64,000 nucleotides of DNA from Mesostigma viride (taxonomy: Eukaryota; Streptophyta; Mesostigmatophyceae; Mesostigmatales; Mesostigmataceae), in the NCBI GenBank assembly GCA_009746045.1, contig RPFO01000296.1, positions 3,118,798 to 3,182,797 of the forward strand, given 5' to 3'. Below, in pieces: positions 1-10,729 of the stretch; the first letter of the stretch is position 1; each line of letters starts with the position of its first letter. A model generated the notes under the pieces. The model was not told the origin of the DNA. It saw nothing but the letters and a program-made list of their open reading frames with translations, and did not search any database. The translations under genes were made by a program, and so were the position numbers.

Positions 1-70
1 GGAATACGTGCTACATAATCTCCCACCAACGGCCGGAGCCATGTTATATTATTTTAATTTAGTAAGTGTA

Positions 71-774
71 TATGTAACAACCAAATGTTACATCCAAAGT
101 TTTCCTACTGTTGATCTTATTATGAGTTCTTGGGGACAATTATTTGGAAAGTTAGGAGGCTTCGACGTATGATTGATATTAGGCCTGCTGAGATTTGTCG
201 AATTATTGTTCTACCCTCATTGGTCGTGGCCTGATCCACGTGGGGTACTTTGAATGGTCTAGTTCAGCCAGCTATAGATTCTCTTTAAGACTTTTGTACC
301 TGGTGGATCTGGTTCCAGGTCATGGAGATTCTGTAGCGCTGGCCTTGTGTTGTTCTGTGAATTTTGAGGACAGGATCTTACCTTGAGTGATCCTCACATT
401 CATGATTGGTCCTTTCGGGTTAGGATTGAGCCGACTCTGCATGCACGATGACTTTTATCCTGTTTGTGGAGGTCGTGGAAAGAAGCGTACGTGGGAACCA
501 AACCTATGGTGTAATTCAAGGATTTCCTTGTTTCATCAAGCAATCAACCCTTGCCAAAAGTCAACTATAACTTCAACAGATAGTCGACTTGGAAACAACT
601 TGTCTGTTGTGTCTAACAAGGGTGGGGACTCAATCCCTTAACTGTTGAAGCTTCATCTTCATTGCTGCTCTGGACGTGAAGTTATCTGTCAAGACTCTAA
701 CCCAGGTATAAAGATCTTTTCACGCTAATGCTTATACTGAGGCTGTTGCAAACACAACATTTTTAGTCGTTACA
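71..774 (+). repeat. Gyp1 5' LTR
   Basis: Starts TATGTAACAACC and ends TCGTTACA. TGTAAC/GTTACA form a short inverted repeat two bases in from the left edge. I place the left edge at 71 rather than 73 because the GTGTA duplication then fits exactly and TATGTAAC also follows the polypurine tract at the 3' LTR. It is nearly identical to 12297-13006. The differences seen are small, for example GGTGGGG versus GGTGCCAGGG near 622/12848 and a TTG insertion near 12975. Short open frames inside it (for example 195-386) are repeated in both LTRs and are not treated as genes. Confidence 0.92.
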
Positions 775-775
775 T

Positions 776-787
776 TGGTATCGGAGG
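776..787 (+). promoter_or_regulatory. Gyp1 primer-binding site
   Basis: TGGTATCGGAGG lies one base after the 5' LTR. Green plant LTR elements commonly use TGGTATC(A/G)GAG, complementary to the 3' end of initiator tRNA-Met. The assignment is from resemblance only. The stretch 788-996 is leader with no other feature seen. Confidence 0.7.
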
Positions 788-996
788 TTTCTACCTAGGT
801 GTTGGTGGTCTTGATAGTATTAGTTCACGGTTAACAATGAAATTCATGCCCGACCCAGAGAGGGTACGTAATGCTGTGCGCTCGGACAGTTTTTAGAGTG
901 TGACTCATCCTTATGTGACAGTCTTGCTCTGAGAACTGCCTTGAGCTCATAAGTCTTTAACGTCTCCCCAGTACGGCATGCGCGACCCATGGAGGA

Positions 997-2748
997 ATGA
1001 GTAACCCGGAGACACAACCACCGGAATCAAGTAAGAGAGTTGAAGATGCAACCACATCTTTAGCAGCTCCGCGACCTACCGGTGATGAAAGGGTTTTTTC
1101 ATCTACTCCCAGACGTCAACTATTTGGAGATACCACTTTAATGTCTGCTTCCCGCAGATATTCGCTGTCCGTCGGCCCAAAGTTCTCCATCTTGCCCCTC
1201 GGCGTGCAACCAGGCGAGCATTCCCTGCGTGGCGCTGGTAGAGGTGGACCCCGGTCTCCCAGCGTTGAGGACACGCGTTCGCCAGCACCCGAATACGGTT
1301 CGGCTATTCGTTTTGGCTACAACACCCTGCCGGGGAGAGACGGCACCCGTCTAGCGGCTGACGAGCTGACAGCGGAGAAAATTCGATTACAACATGAACG
1401 TGAGGAAGCTGCGAGAGCTAGAAGTGTGGCGGAAGCGCTGGAGAAGAGTGTGGGTAGGACTATTGCGCGTGTGCAGCAACTTGAGTCGCAAGGGCAGACG
1501 GGCGATGGAGAGTCTGTTTTCGTGGATCAACCGTCTCCAACACTGGGTACACGAAGGGTATATGCGGTTAACGCTCCTTTTGTTGTTGAGGGGACAGATG
1601 CACAGGGGTATGAGCCTCCACGGGTCTCGGTGGCTGCGACAATGCCGGAGAGTAAGGATGTGCCACGCGCCCCAGTGATGGAGCTCACGTCTTTGTACCC
1701 TCGTACTGTCCCTTTTCCCAAGGTGGAGTCGGTAGACAAGCTGACAGTCGCTGACCAACCTCACCCATCGCAGCTTTGACCATTTCTCAACCAAGTTTCA
1801 GGATGTCTTCGCCATACACTTCGCCAACTACGGGCCCAAGGCAGAGGAACGCCTTACGATGGACATTAGGATGGACATTAGGCAGCGGATGAGCGACAGT
1901 GCCAGTGACCGTTTTGATGAGTTTCTGCGCTCTGTGGCTGGACGTGCGTGCACCGACCTCCCCTCTCTTTTGCTGGGCTTTCGCCGGTTTCTGTTATACC
2001 CCAGGATCAGCTTCGCATGGATCGGGACGCACTAGCTAACTGCACACAGGCTGGGTTGACGCTGCCACAGTTTGTGGAGCAATTCACCAACCTTAGAGCC
2101 AAGATTCCCCAGTGCTCTGACGTGGAGGCGCTTCACAGACTACTGCATGGCATGGCTCCCCATGTGAGACTGGATGTAGACAAGCACTTTTCCCAGTTTG
2201 ACTACGTGGATTGGCAATGGGACAAGGTGTTGTCTTATGTGCTTACCCTCTGCCGTGTGCCTGCTTTCTCTGTCAAGTGGGAGCCAGTGGCCACCACGGT
2301 GCCACCCATCAAGAAGTCCCTGAACCAGCTGGATGACCTCCTGGGGGAACTCAATGCCCTGGATCACACCAAGGGCAACTGTTTTATCTGTAACCAGCCA
2401 GGTCACTTTGCACGTGACTGCCCCAGACGGGACCAGTTTCCCCCTGCCACGAAGGGACCTTTTGGTGCCCTGTCATCTCCCCGGCCACCCAACCTGCCTC
2501 CTGGCGTTCCTGCTGGAGATCACCGGATGCAACCAGGATTCCAGCCCAACTTCCAACCCCCTGGGAGGTTCCAGTCCCGTGCTAGGTCCTTCAGCAGACA
2601 GGATAAGCGTAGGATGGTGAACGCTCTCATGCAGCTGCTGGCAGAGGAGGAGGAAGGGAGCGACGGGGATGAGCCACCAGAGCCACCTGAGCAACAGCAA
2701 CCCTCCGGCAGTGGATCAACCCCTGACCCACCTGAGTCAAAAAACTAG
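997..2748 (+). pseudogene. gag: Gyp1 gag (frameshifted)
   Basis: Structural polyprotein that would form the particle and package RNA. It reads from the ATG at 997 to 1779, continues in a second frame over about 1778-2030, and finishes in a third frame to the stop at 2748. The first part is basic and Pro/Arg-rich with a charged helical stretch (around residues 125-165). The last part is a typical helical Gag region followed by one CCHC zinc knuckle (C-x2-C-x4-H-x4-C, bases about 2380-2421), then a Pro/Gln-rich acidic tail. ATG 997 is chosen as the first ATG after the leader in the long open frame. The two breaks look like single-base indels. The protease frame downstream lies in -1 relative to the end of gag. 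Confidence 0.8.
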
Positions 2749-2774
2749 TTGGGTCCCCAGGTCCTTCTTCTGTC

Positions 2775-3830
2775 ATGGCAAGGTCTGACCTGCCTGCTGT
2801 TGACGTTAGGCCAGTGAACACGGCGTGTGCTTCTGACCCTGTTGTCCCTATGGGCCCTCCTGTACCAGGTCTCCTGCTCAAGTTTCAGGCTAGGCTCCTT
2901 AATGTGCCAGTTCCCTTGGCCCAGCCAACTTGCTTGTTTATGATTGATTCTGGTGCTGGCAGTAATTATATTGCTGCCTCCTTGGTGCAGGAGTTGAAGT
3001 TGCCTGTGTTGTCCCACCCCACACCGGTCATGGTGCAGTATTCTGATGGCAGGAGAAGCTGCTCACCTGGCTACGTGCAGCTGGTCTTCCAAGTTTGTTC
3101 ATCCCAGATTTTGGAAGTTACAGCAAGTTATATAGTTGCCACGCTTAGTATCGATTCCGCAGGAATCGATGTATATAACTAAGACTGTTGCGACACGCCG
3201 GCATCCCGGGTTCGAATCCCGCTAGGATCGTTCCGGGGGTGGACTTTTCGCCTAGAAATGCGAATAACGTTGCGGACGCTAATCGTTCTGCCTAATGTGC
3301 TATGTTAATCGAAAAAGGCAAGTGCTCTCCGCTGACTAGGCGGAGTACTAGCGCTAGCTATTCGACTGATATGATGTGCTCAACCGGCTAATCATCTGTG
3401 TTGTTCGACGTCGCTCCGAAAATCGGCTAAGTCCCCGAAATCGGCTAATTTCCACGCGATGTCTCGCTATAATCGACTAGGCCTAGTTCGGTGGCTCGCT
3501 GGGCGCCGAGTATGATAGGCCGCTGGCCTCTGACCCCCTGTCGACTAGGAAATTTTGACAATCGAATAAGGAAAATTCGATAATCAAATAGGAAAGTTCG
3601 ATGGTCGAATAGGCAACTTCGATAATCGAATAGCCAATTCGATGACCCGACTAGTATCGGCCTTAGCCTTGCCGGCGCAAGCAAAAGTTTTAGTTATATA
3701 CGTCGATTCCTGCGGAATCGATACTAAGCGCTTAGTGTCGATTCCGTAAGGAATCGATGTATATAACTCAGCAGACGTCATTCCCCTCACGGCAGCAGAT
3801 GTGATTTTGGGGATCCCCTGGTTGGCTGAC
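2775..3830 (+). pseudogene. Gyp1 aspartic protease, split by an insertion
   Basis: Retropepsin that would mature the polyprotein. Coding begins at the ATG at 2775, 26 bp after the gag stop, in the -1 frame. The catalytic D-S-G-A motif is at about 2946-2957, preceded by a hydrophobic strand and followed by the expected helix. Coding is interrupted at about 3144 by a 0.62-kb palindromic element and resumes at 3769, where the second half shows the family motif for the C-terminal strand (V-I-L-G-I-P-W-L, about 3807-3830). The gap between protease and RT is normal for chromoviruses. A frame-neutral gag-pro -1 shift is possible in the living ancestor, but decay equally explains it. Confidence 0.82.
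3145..3768 (+). mobile_element. palindrome-ended non-autonomous insert in the Gyp1 protease
   Basis: A 38-bp terminal sequence beginning TTAGTATCGATTCCGCAGGA is present at 3145-3182, inverted at 3690-3727 with one mismatch, and again in direct orientation but diverged at 3732-3768. Each copy contains its own hairpin (ATCGATTCC / GGAATCGAT). The interior has no ORF worth calling. It holds an exact RNA polymerase III B-box match (GGTTCGAATCC, about 3210-3220) and, at about 3480-3655, five or six degenerate copies of an 18-20 bp motif of the type TTCGATAATCGAATAGG. It clearly interrupts coding sequence. No clean target duplication was found and I cannot assign a superfamily. Confidence 0.72.
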
Positions 3831-6515
3831 ACCAATCCTGCTATTTCCTGGCCTGACAGGGTGGTTCAGTTCAGAGATGGGACCGTGTGGGATGCCACCT
3901 GTGTGTTGCAAGGGGGGAGAAGAACAGCCACTGAGTGCTGTTCCACACAGGCAGCCGTCAATGATGGCAAGGGTGGGGAAACAGGTTCGAAGGAGGTGGA
4001 ACAGGAGCCTACATTGGAAGAGAAGCGGGCTGCCCTGCTGAAACATGTGTGGTCTGCTAAGCATACTCTGTCTTATTTGGCCACCTATCCAGTGGAACAC
4101 ATCTTTTTCCTGCATTTGGTGCCTAATGAGCCTGAGCCTGCTAGTGGCCATTCTATCAATGCTGTCAGTTCTACTGTCACCCCTGAGCAACAACAGCTGC
4201 ATGATGCTTTGCTGGAAAAGTATGGTGCCATCTTTGAGGACAAGATGCCCCAGTATCCTCCTGAGGGACCCATCACACATGTCATCAAGTTGGTAGAAGG
4301 TGCTCGTCCTCCCTTTGTGCCTATGTACAGGATGGGCCCTGCAGAGATGGCGGAGCTGAAGACCATACTTACTGGCTTGTTGGAGGCTGGCCTGATCCTC
4401 CCAGCTAACAGTCCTTTCAGTTCTGGGTGTCTGCTTGTGCCAAAGCATGATGGGGGGTGGAGGCTGTGCATTGACCTGAGGGGACTGAACAAGGTGACGG
4501 TCAAGTCCAGGTACCCTCTTCCCAGAATTGACGAGCTGCTGGAGAGGACTGCAGGAGCTGCCTTCTTCACCAAGTTTGACCTCAGGCATGCTTTCTGGCA
4601 GATCAGGGTGGCCACTGAAGACATCCCCAAGACGGCCTTCTCCACTCCGTGGGGACATTTCCAGTGGACAGTGATGCCTATGGGTGCCTCTAACAGCCCT
4701 GCCACTATGCAGATGTTTGTCAATGCCATCTTTGGCCACCTAACTGGTAATGCCCTACCCCAGATCTCACCTGACCTACGCAACCCCAAGTTCAAAGACA
4801 TTGCCCACTTGTGTGACACTGCCAGGGTGGTCTTCAGGACTTGTGTGGTCGTCTACCTGGACGACATTCGGGTGCACTCCCGTACCTTCAAGGAGCATCT
4901 GGAGAACGTGGAGGAGGTCCTCAAGGTGATCCAGCAGTATCACCTGTCTGTGAAGAGGTCCAAGGTGGAGTGGGGCCAAGAGGTGAAGTTCCTGGGCTAC
5001 CAGCTGAGCTCTGCAGGTATGACTCCTGAGGCCAGCAAGGTCTCTGCTATCTTGGAGTGGCCTGTGTTGAAGTCAGTTCAGGACATCAAATCCTTTCTGG
5101 GTCTGGTGGGCTGGTACAGACGGTTCATTCCTGACATGGCGGCCATTTCGGGTCCCCTGTTAGCCCTGCTCAAGAAGGATGTTCCCTTTGAGTGGACTGC
5201 AGCATGCCAGCAAGCCTTTGATGTGTTGAAGCAAAAGCTGACCACTGCCCCCTTGCTGGTGGGCCCCAACCCAGACTTGCCTTACCAGGTTAGGTCTGAT
5301 GCGTCTCAGGGTGCCATTGGGGCAGTGCTGATGCAAGATCATGGCAATGGCCCTCAGCCCGTGGAGTACATGTCCAGGAGTATGACGTCTGCAGAACGTA
5401 ACTACCCTGTTCATGAGCAGGAACTGCTAGGATTGGTGGTGGCTTGTCACAAGTGGGAACATCTGCTGAAGGGGGCTCAGTTTTCTGTGGCCAGCAGCGC
5501 CAGGGATGGGCAGGGCAACGAGTCTATCACCCTGATGACTGACCACAGGCCCTTGGTACATGTGCTGGAACAGACCCGGATGAGTAAGAGGATGGCTGGG
5601 TGGATGGAGTTCCTGGGGGGGTTTGGGCCTTTCTCTGTGAGGCACATCCCTGGTACACAGAATGTGGTGCCGGACGCCCTGTCCAGAAGGAGGGATTTGA
5701 TGGGAGGTTTTCATGAGGACTTGGACATCTGTGCTGCCATGATTTCCGTGGTAGAATGTGGGGCTGTGACTAGAGCTCAGGCCAACAGCCAGAAGGCTTC
5801 CCAACTGTTGACACCACCTGTAGGGAATAACGGTGGTCCCGTGATGCTCATCGACCAGGGCTCTGTCCCAGAGTTGACAGGCGTCCAGGAGGGTGTCCAG
5901 TCACTGTCTGACAGTCTTAGGGGAAGCCTTGATGGTGTGCCGCCCACTCCCACAGTGCAGCCAGGTGAGGGAGACCCTGCTAGACGCAGCAGAGGTAGGC
6001 CCAGGAAGTGGGTCATGGACCCTGCGTTGGTAAGCCGGTCCAAGGTGTTGGCCTTTCAAGTGATGGCAAAGCCAAAGGGGCCCATAGCAACTACTGTTTC
6101 ATCCAAGCAGTTGGTGGCTAGCCCTGGGCAGGAAGAGGAGATGCAGATGCAGCCCCTGGGACCTGACAAGGACCTGGTGTTGCCCAATCCCTTGAACATT
6201 TCCCTACTGGACGTCATCAAGGCATTCACCAATACGGAGGACATGGCTACGGCAGCTATTCAGAGGGGCAACTTTGGCAATAGACCTGTAGAATACTGGG
6301 AGGGCGTTCTGTATGTTCATACTCATGATGCTGACCACGTGGTGACTAGGAAGGTGTATGTGCCTGAAATGGCCATCCCCACGGTGTTACATTGTTTCCA
6401 CGATGATGTGACTGCCTGTCATCCTGGTTATGTCAAGCTGCTTCATGAGGTGCAGCAGAGAGTTTTGGTGGCCTGGTCTTTATCAGGATGTCAAGGCCTA
6501 TGTGGACTCCTGTGA
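3769..6515 (+). CDS. pol: Gyp1 pol: protease end, reverse transcriptase, RNase H, integrase N-terminus
   Basis: Polyprotein segment for cDNA synthesis. After the protease end, the RT shows the fingers/palm signatures (F-D-L-R-H-A-F-W-Q near 4577, M-P-M-G-A-S-N-S near 4673) and the catalytic Y-L-D-D at about 4854-4865. RNase H follows, with its first Asp in R-S-D-A-S (about 5290-5300), the E-L-L segment (about 5420) and T-D-H-R-P (about 5540). After a Pro-rich linker comes the histidine part of the integrase HHCC finger (about 6390-6430). The frame stops at 6515 because of a one-base shift at about 6460-6466. The integrase continues in the next frame. The frame is already open before its first ATG (3801), as expected for a polyprotein. 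Confidence 0.92.
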
Positions 6516-7767
6516 CTCTTGTCAGAGAAATAAGGTCAGGAACCAAGCCACGCCCATTTTTCCCATGGCTATGCCCATTCCCCTGCGTCCTTGGATCAGT
6601 GTGACTATGGACTTCATCTGTGGTCTACCCCTGTCGGATGGTGGCAATGACAGGATTCTGGTGGTAATGGACAGACTTTCCAGGATGTGCCATCTTATTC
6701 CTTGCAATGCTCACCTAACTGCTGCACAGTGTGTGGATCTGTTTATGAAGGAGGTCTACCGTCTACATGGCATGCCTAGGGTGATCATCGCTGATCAGGA
6801 TCCCCTCTGGTTGTCAGGGTTTTGGAAGTCATATTCTTTGACATCCTGGACACTAAGCTGGCCTTTGTTTGGTGTGGCGTACAGGTGTGCCAGCACTGGT
6901 GCTGTGGAGAGGTTGAACAGGATTGTCAGGGAGTGTCAAAAGCATTATTGTACCCATGACAACAAGGAATGGGACAAGAAGCTGCCCTTCATTGAGTTTG
7001 CAATCAACAACTCTCCTCTGGCTCCCCATCAGATGTCACCCTTTGTGATCTGCAATGGCCAGTGTCCCCTGACCCCATTCGACTTGGAACTGCCTGACAG
7101 AGATGCTGAAGGCCCTTTCCAGCGACGTCTCGGTTCAGTTCAGCAGTTGCTGGCTTCCTTTCAGGAGGCTCATAGCATTGTGGCTACCCAGCTGTTGAGG
7201 ACTCAAGACAAGTACCTGACCAAAGCCTGGCAGCAAACGGTGGCCAGTCATTCCTTTGTGACTCCTGGAGACTTGGTGTTGTTGGAAGCTAACAGGGTGC
7301 TGCCTGAAAAGGAGCAATGCAGGAAACTGCAACCCCTCTGGCTGGGTCCTTACCCAGTGTTGGCCACCTTTCACTATGGTACCGTGGTCCAGGTCCAGGT
7401 GCCTTCCCATTGGAGGCTCAAGAATAATATTTTTCACCTAGCCCAGCTGAAGCTGTACAGACGTAACACCTTGCCCGGCAGGTTGTCTGCCCCCTTGCCT
7501 TATGAGTTGGATTCTGAGGGGGAGAAGATCTATGAAGTGGAGCGGTTGTTGGCTCACAGGGTGAAGGGGAAAGGTAGGACTAAACAGCTGCAGTTTAAGG
7601 TCCACTGGAAGGGAGAGCCAGAGGTGACTGCTACATGGCTGTGGTTGTCGGATCTCACCAACAGTCACTCTGCTGTACTAGACTATTGCCAGCATCATGG
7701 GATTACTTTGCCTGAGTGGTATGTCATGGGCTCTGAGCGGCGTGCTCCCCTTCATAGCTCCCAGTGA
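6430..7767 (+). CDS. pol: Gyp1 pol continued: integrase and chromodomain
   Basis: Catalyses insertion of the cDNA. The true join to the preceding frame is near 6462. The integrase finger is completed by C-x2-C (about 6512-6523). The catalytic core has the first Asp in M-D-F (about 6610), the second in A-D-Q-D-P (about 6794-6802) and the Glu in A-V-E-R-L-N-R (about 6907). Between the second Asp and the Glu, roughly 6828-6885, a dozen codons read sensibly only in another frame, so two indels compensate. The C-terminus (about 7531-7700) is a chromodomain with the Y-E-V-E, F-K-V-H-W-K-G and T-W-L-W elements, the hallmark of chromoviruses and usually a chromatin-targeting module. Stop at 7765-7767. 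Confidence 0.9.
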   Translation: MSSCFMRCSREFWWPGLYQDVKAYVDSCDSCQRNKVRNQATPIFPMAMPIPLRPWISVTMDFICGLPLSDGGNDRILVVMDRLSRMCHLIPCNAHLTAAQCVDLFMKEVYRLHGMPRVIIADQDPLWLSGFWKSYSLTSWTLSWPLFGVAYRCASTGAVERLNRIVRECQKHYCTHDNKEWDKKLPFIEFAINNSPLAPHQMSPFVICNGQCPLTPFDLELPDRDAEGPFQRRLGSVQQLLASFQEAHSIVATQLLRTQDKYLTKAWQQTVASHSFVTPGDLVLLEANRVLPEKEQCRKLQPLWLGPYPVLATFHYGTVVQVQVPSHWRLKNNIFHLAQLKLYRRNTLPGRLSAPLPYELDSEGEKIYEVERLLAHRVKGKGRTKQLQFKVHWKGEPEVTATWLWLSDLTNSHSAVLDYCQHHGITLPEWYVMGSERRAPLHSSQ

Positions 7768-7813
7768 GTACTGCTAACTCCTTTTTGGTGCTGTGTGTCT
7801 GTGGTTGCCAGCC

Positions 7814-9080
7814 ATGGCAGACTCCAACCCTGAGGGGCCACCCAGGTCAACAGCCCAACGTCGGAAGGACTTGAGGGCTACGTACGTGTTCCAGCACGAC
7901 TATGCTGGTCCCAGGGCCACCGCGGCACCCCGCTTCAGGAAGACGCTGGGTTTGTGGAAGCTCATTTCCTGAACTTGTTCCAACGTATGGTGTACGACCA
8001 GCAACGCCATGATCAGCGTCATGGGGCCCTGATGACGAGGTTGGACCATGTTGAGAGTCTGGTCAATCAGATGGCAGAGCATGTGAAGGCTGGGCACCTT
8101 CCATCTGTGGTTTCTGTTGTGCCTGCCGTCTCGGAGGCCCAGGTGGTCCAGGAGGCTATCCCTACCCCTGCTGCCCCAGTTACCTCCTCGGTGGAGGCCA
8201 CCCCACCTTCCAAGGTTGTGGTACATCTGCCCAGGTCTGTTGTTCCAACCAAGCAGGTGGAGCAGTATGTGGACCACCGCAAGTGTGTGCCTGAGCAGTG
8301 TGACTGGTGCAACTCTTTGTACAAGGCCATGCAGGCCCTGGACCAGACGGTGGTGGAGGATGGCGAACTGGTGCCTGAGAGTATGGTAGAGCTGGTGCTG
8401 GACTGTTTGCCTCCCAGTCTGTGTGAGATTGGCTCCCCCTTGGTGGCCTATATCATGCACACTGTCTTTGCCATATGTATACCTGGCCTTCTTTTGACAT
8501 GAGGCCTGCGGAGGGCCAGGATTTGATGGCTGCCCTGCCTGGTGAGCTGAGGCTGGCATTTGGGGAGTTGAAGCCAGCTGGGTATGCTCAGACATATACC
8601 GAGCTGATTGAGCAGGCTGTCATGAAGGGAGAGTTTGACATGATTCCGTCTTCCAGCTGCTCTGTGCCTTCTTGTTTTCCTCACAAGGACACCACTGTAT
8701 TCGTGGGGCTGCAGTTGCCCAAGTTCCCCACCGAGTTGAGGGCCAGGCTCACTCCTCTGAGGGTGTTGGTACCCGTATTGGGGGCCAACTGGGGGCCTGT
8801 CAAGGCCTTCCTGCAGCTTTGGTGGGCATATAGTAACTGGCTGTGTCGCCACAAGACAGCTAGTGGTTGGGTCTTTGACCCCCTCCGCCAGGCTGTGGTT
8901 ACCCTGTCCTTTCCTGCTCAGTGCAGTCGGTTTTCTGCTGAGTTGGGCAAGGCTGCTGAGACCTGCATGGATATTCAGGTCAGCAGGAACTGGCCAGATC
9001 TGGTGGCCATGGTGGAGCATTTTCCCTTGTTTGGAATGAAGGGGAAGGATACGAAGAAGGGTGATTGGTATACCCTGTAA
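7814..9080 (+). pseudogene. Gyp1 third ORF, downstream of pol, unknown function
   Basis: Begins at an ATG in good context (CCATGG, 7814), 46 bp after the pol stop. It must be read in three pieces: 7814-7972, about 7940-8502 and 8475-9080. The protein has a short basic start, a heptad-like helical stretch (about 8015-8085), a Pro/Val/Ala-rich linker, a C-x2-C pair (8298-8312 region) and a hydrophobic helical C-terminal half. That half carries an F-P-T-x-L-R-x-R block at about 8724-8747 followed by F-L-x-L and N-W. The same block occurs in the third ORF of Gyp2. I do not recognise the family. Its position is where env-like or other accessory ORFs lie in gypsy elements, but no signal peptide or clear membrane anchor is visible. 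Confidence 0.6.
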
Positions 9081-9259
9081 GGGTTCAGAGTGATGGGCTT
9101 GTTGGAGATTGGGCTGTGGAGTGAGGTGGGGAACCAGAATGGATGAGGCCAGTTCTGATATCCAGTCCAGATTTCCAGAAGTTCCAGATTCCAGGGATTC
9201 AAAGTAGTCATTGCAGTTGTATTATCTAGGCACTGCTGCCTGTGTTTTGGATCACTTGA

Positions 9260-10519
9260 TGTCGCGTCCGTGATCTATCACGTCCGCAATTCAGATTTTA
9301 GCGTAATTCTGACGTCCGCAGCCTTGTGCGGGTTGCTATACCGCGGCCCGGTACTGACGCCGCGGATCTCACTTGTACTCACGCGCCAAGTCCGCTGAAT
9401 TTGCTGACGGAACTTTTGGGCGGACCTGAATTTCACTGACATTCGTCACAAGGGCAGTTTGCCGAATGCTGGTACACAGCAAGCCGGCAAGGCACTGCAT
9501 GAGCAGCTGTGCAATTTCAGGATGTCAACGTGGGACACCAGACACAATTAAATGCAAGGAAGCCCCAGGCGGTGCCTGGCATGGCCGATAGATTGCCCTT
9601 GTATATTTGTGTTCGCTTGACAGATAAAGCTTGAAGTTTAGCTTGTCGGAAATTAGACAATGTTATGATTGGCTGATGTCTAGAGTGGCGCTAGTGGCGC
9701 CAGCCGCCAGGCTTGAGCTTTGAGCAGTATAGAAGGATGAGCAACGAACCATGGTGGTCGTTGTTCGTCCGTTTCTCTCCCTCACAACTGGTTTGTTGTC
9801 TTCATGGGGTGAAATAGTTCGAGCAGCCCGGAGCAGCCCCCGTGAGTGGTTGCACATTGCAGTCAGTTGCCATGAGGATGGACTGACGGATACGACAATG
9901 TATTGGTTTTGTTAAGAATGTGTGTAAGACTGAGAACGAGACAAGGGGCAGGGCCTTCGGGCACCCTGGTCGTCGTTGGCATGCATGCCAGTAGGAACTA
10001 GGTCGGGAACACACGCGCACTGCCGCCACAAGGGGCCTGCAGTGACGTCAACCAAGGGACCTCACAGCTGCTCTTATAACTACAACATTACAACTCGACA
10101 GTCTTTGTAATTCGTCATGTATCTCATTGGAATTGAAATGTCTTTTGGTTGCTTTGATGATAAAGCATGGTCTCAAGAATCGGCTGGTTGGGCCGGATTG
10201 CCTGTCATGAAGGTGGCGGTGCCATAAAGGACCGCACCTTTCATTCTCATTTTAAACGGACGAACAACCCATGATGGGTTCAGTCCGGCCAGCCTGGGGT
10301 TCCTCCTGCTTCACTTAGGGAAGCACAAGGAAGAGGTTAGGCTTTTCCCTGTAAAAAGCCATTGAAGGGGTTATTGCTTAGCCTTCAAAAGCATCTGAAG
10401 AGGTTAGGCTTTTTCCTGTAAAAAGCCATTGAAGGGGTTATTGCTAAGCCTTTAAAAGCATGCATGTTAAGGTTGTTGCTGATCCTGGAAAAGCATCTTT
10501 GAGCAGCTGGATTTTTTTT
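9260..10519 (+). repeat. SDR-mini repeat A1
   Basis: About 1.26 kb, starts TGTCGCGTCCGTGATC and ends in an eight-T run. It is repeated almost unchanged at 10730-11987. It has no convincing ORF. A TATA-like TATAGA near 9727 may mark a promoter, since A would contain the transcription start in an LTR-like model. Confidence 0.85.
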
Positions 10520-10616
10520 CCTTTTTGCTGCTGCCTAGAATGACGCCCTCTTTGGGCTTCCTTCTTTTGTGTGAGATGCCTTTCTTTCACTTTTTGCTCT
10601 CAAGTTGTTGTGAGCT

Positions 10617-10634
10617 AAAGAGTGGGGGGGGAGG
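10617..10634 (+). promoter_or_regulatory. SDR-mini polypurine tract
   Basis: AAAGAGTGGGGGGGGAGG, directly abutting repeat B1. This is where plus-strand DNA synthesis would start, so B, not A, is the predicted 5' edge of the reverse-transcribed terminal repeat. Confidence 0.7.
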
Positions 10635-10727
10635 TGGCATATCCCACACATGATTACTGCTGATAGTGGATGCATTCCAAGTAGCGGTAATGACCAGTCC
10701 AGGATGATATGGCACGCAAACGCGACA
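10635..10727 (+). repeat. SDR-mini repeat B1
   Basis: TGGCATATCCCAC to ACGCGACA, repeated at 11988-12081. It is followed by GC and then A2. The junction ACGCGACAGCTGTCGCGT (10720-10737) is a perfect 18-bp palindrome. Confidence 0.85.
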
Positions 10728-10729
10728 GC

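Noticed and set aside
195-641. Small ORFs in the Gyp1 LTR, repeated at 12421-12870
   Set aside because: They are identical by virtue of the LTR repeat, start at TTG or lie between stops, and have no domain.
3200-3235. tRNA gene suggested by CCGGGTTCGAATCCCG
   Set aside because: Only a T-arm/B-box can be formed. No matching 5' acceptor, D-arm or anticodon arm lies upstream.
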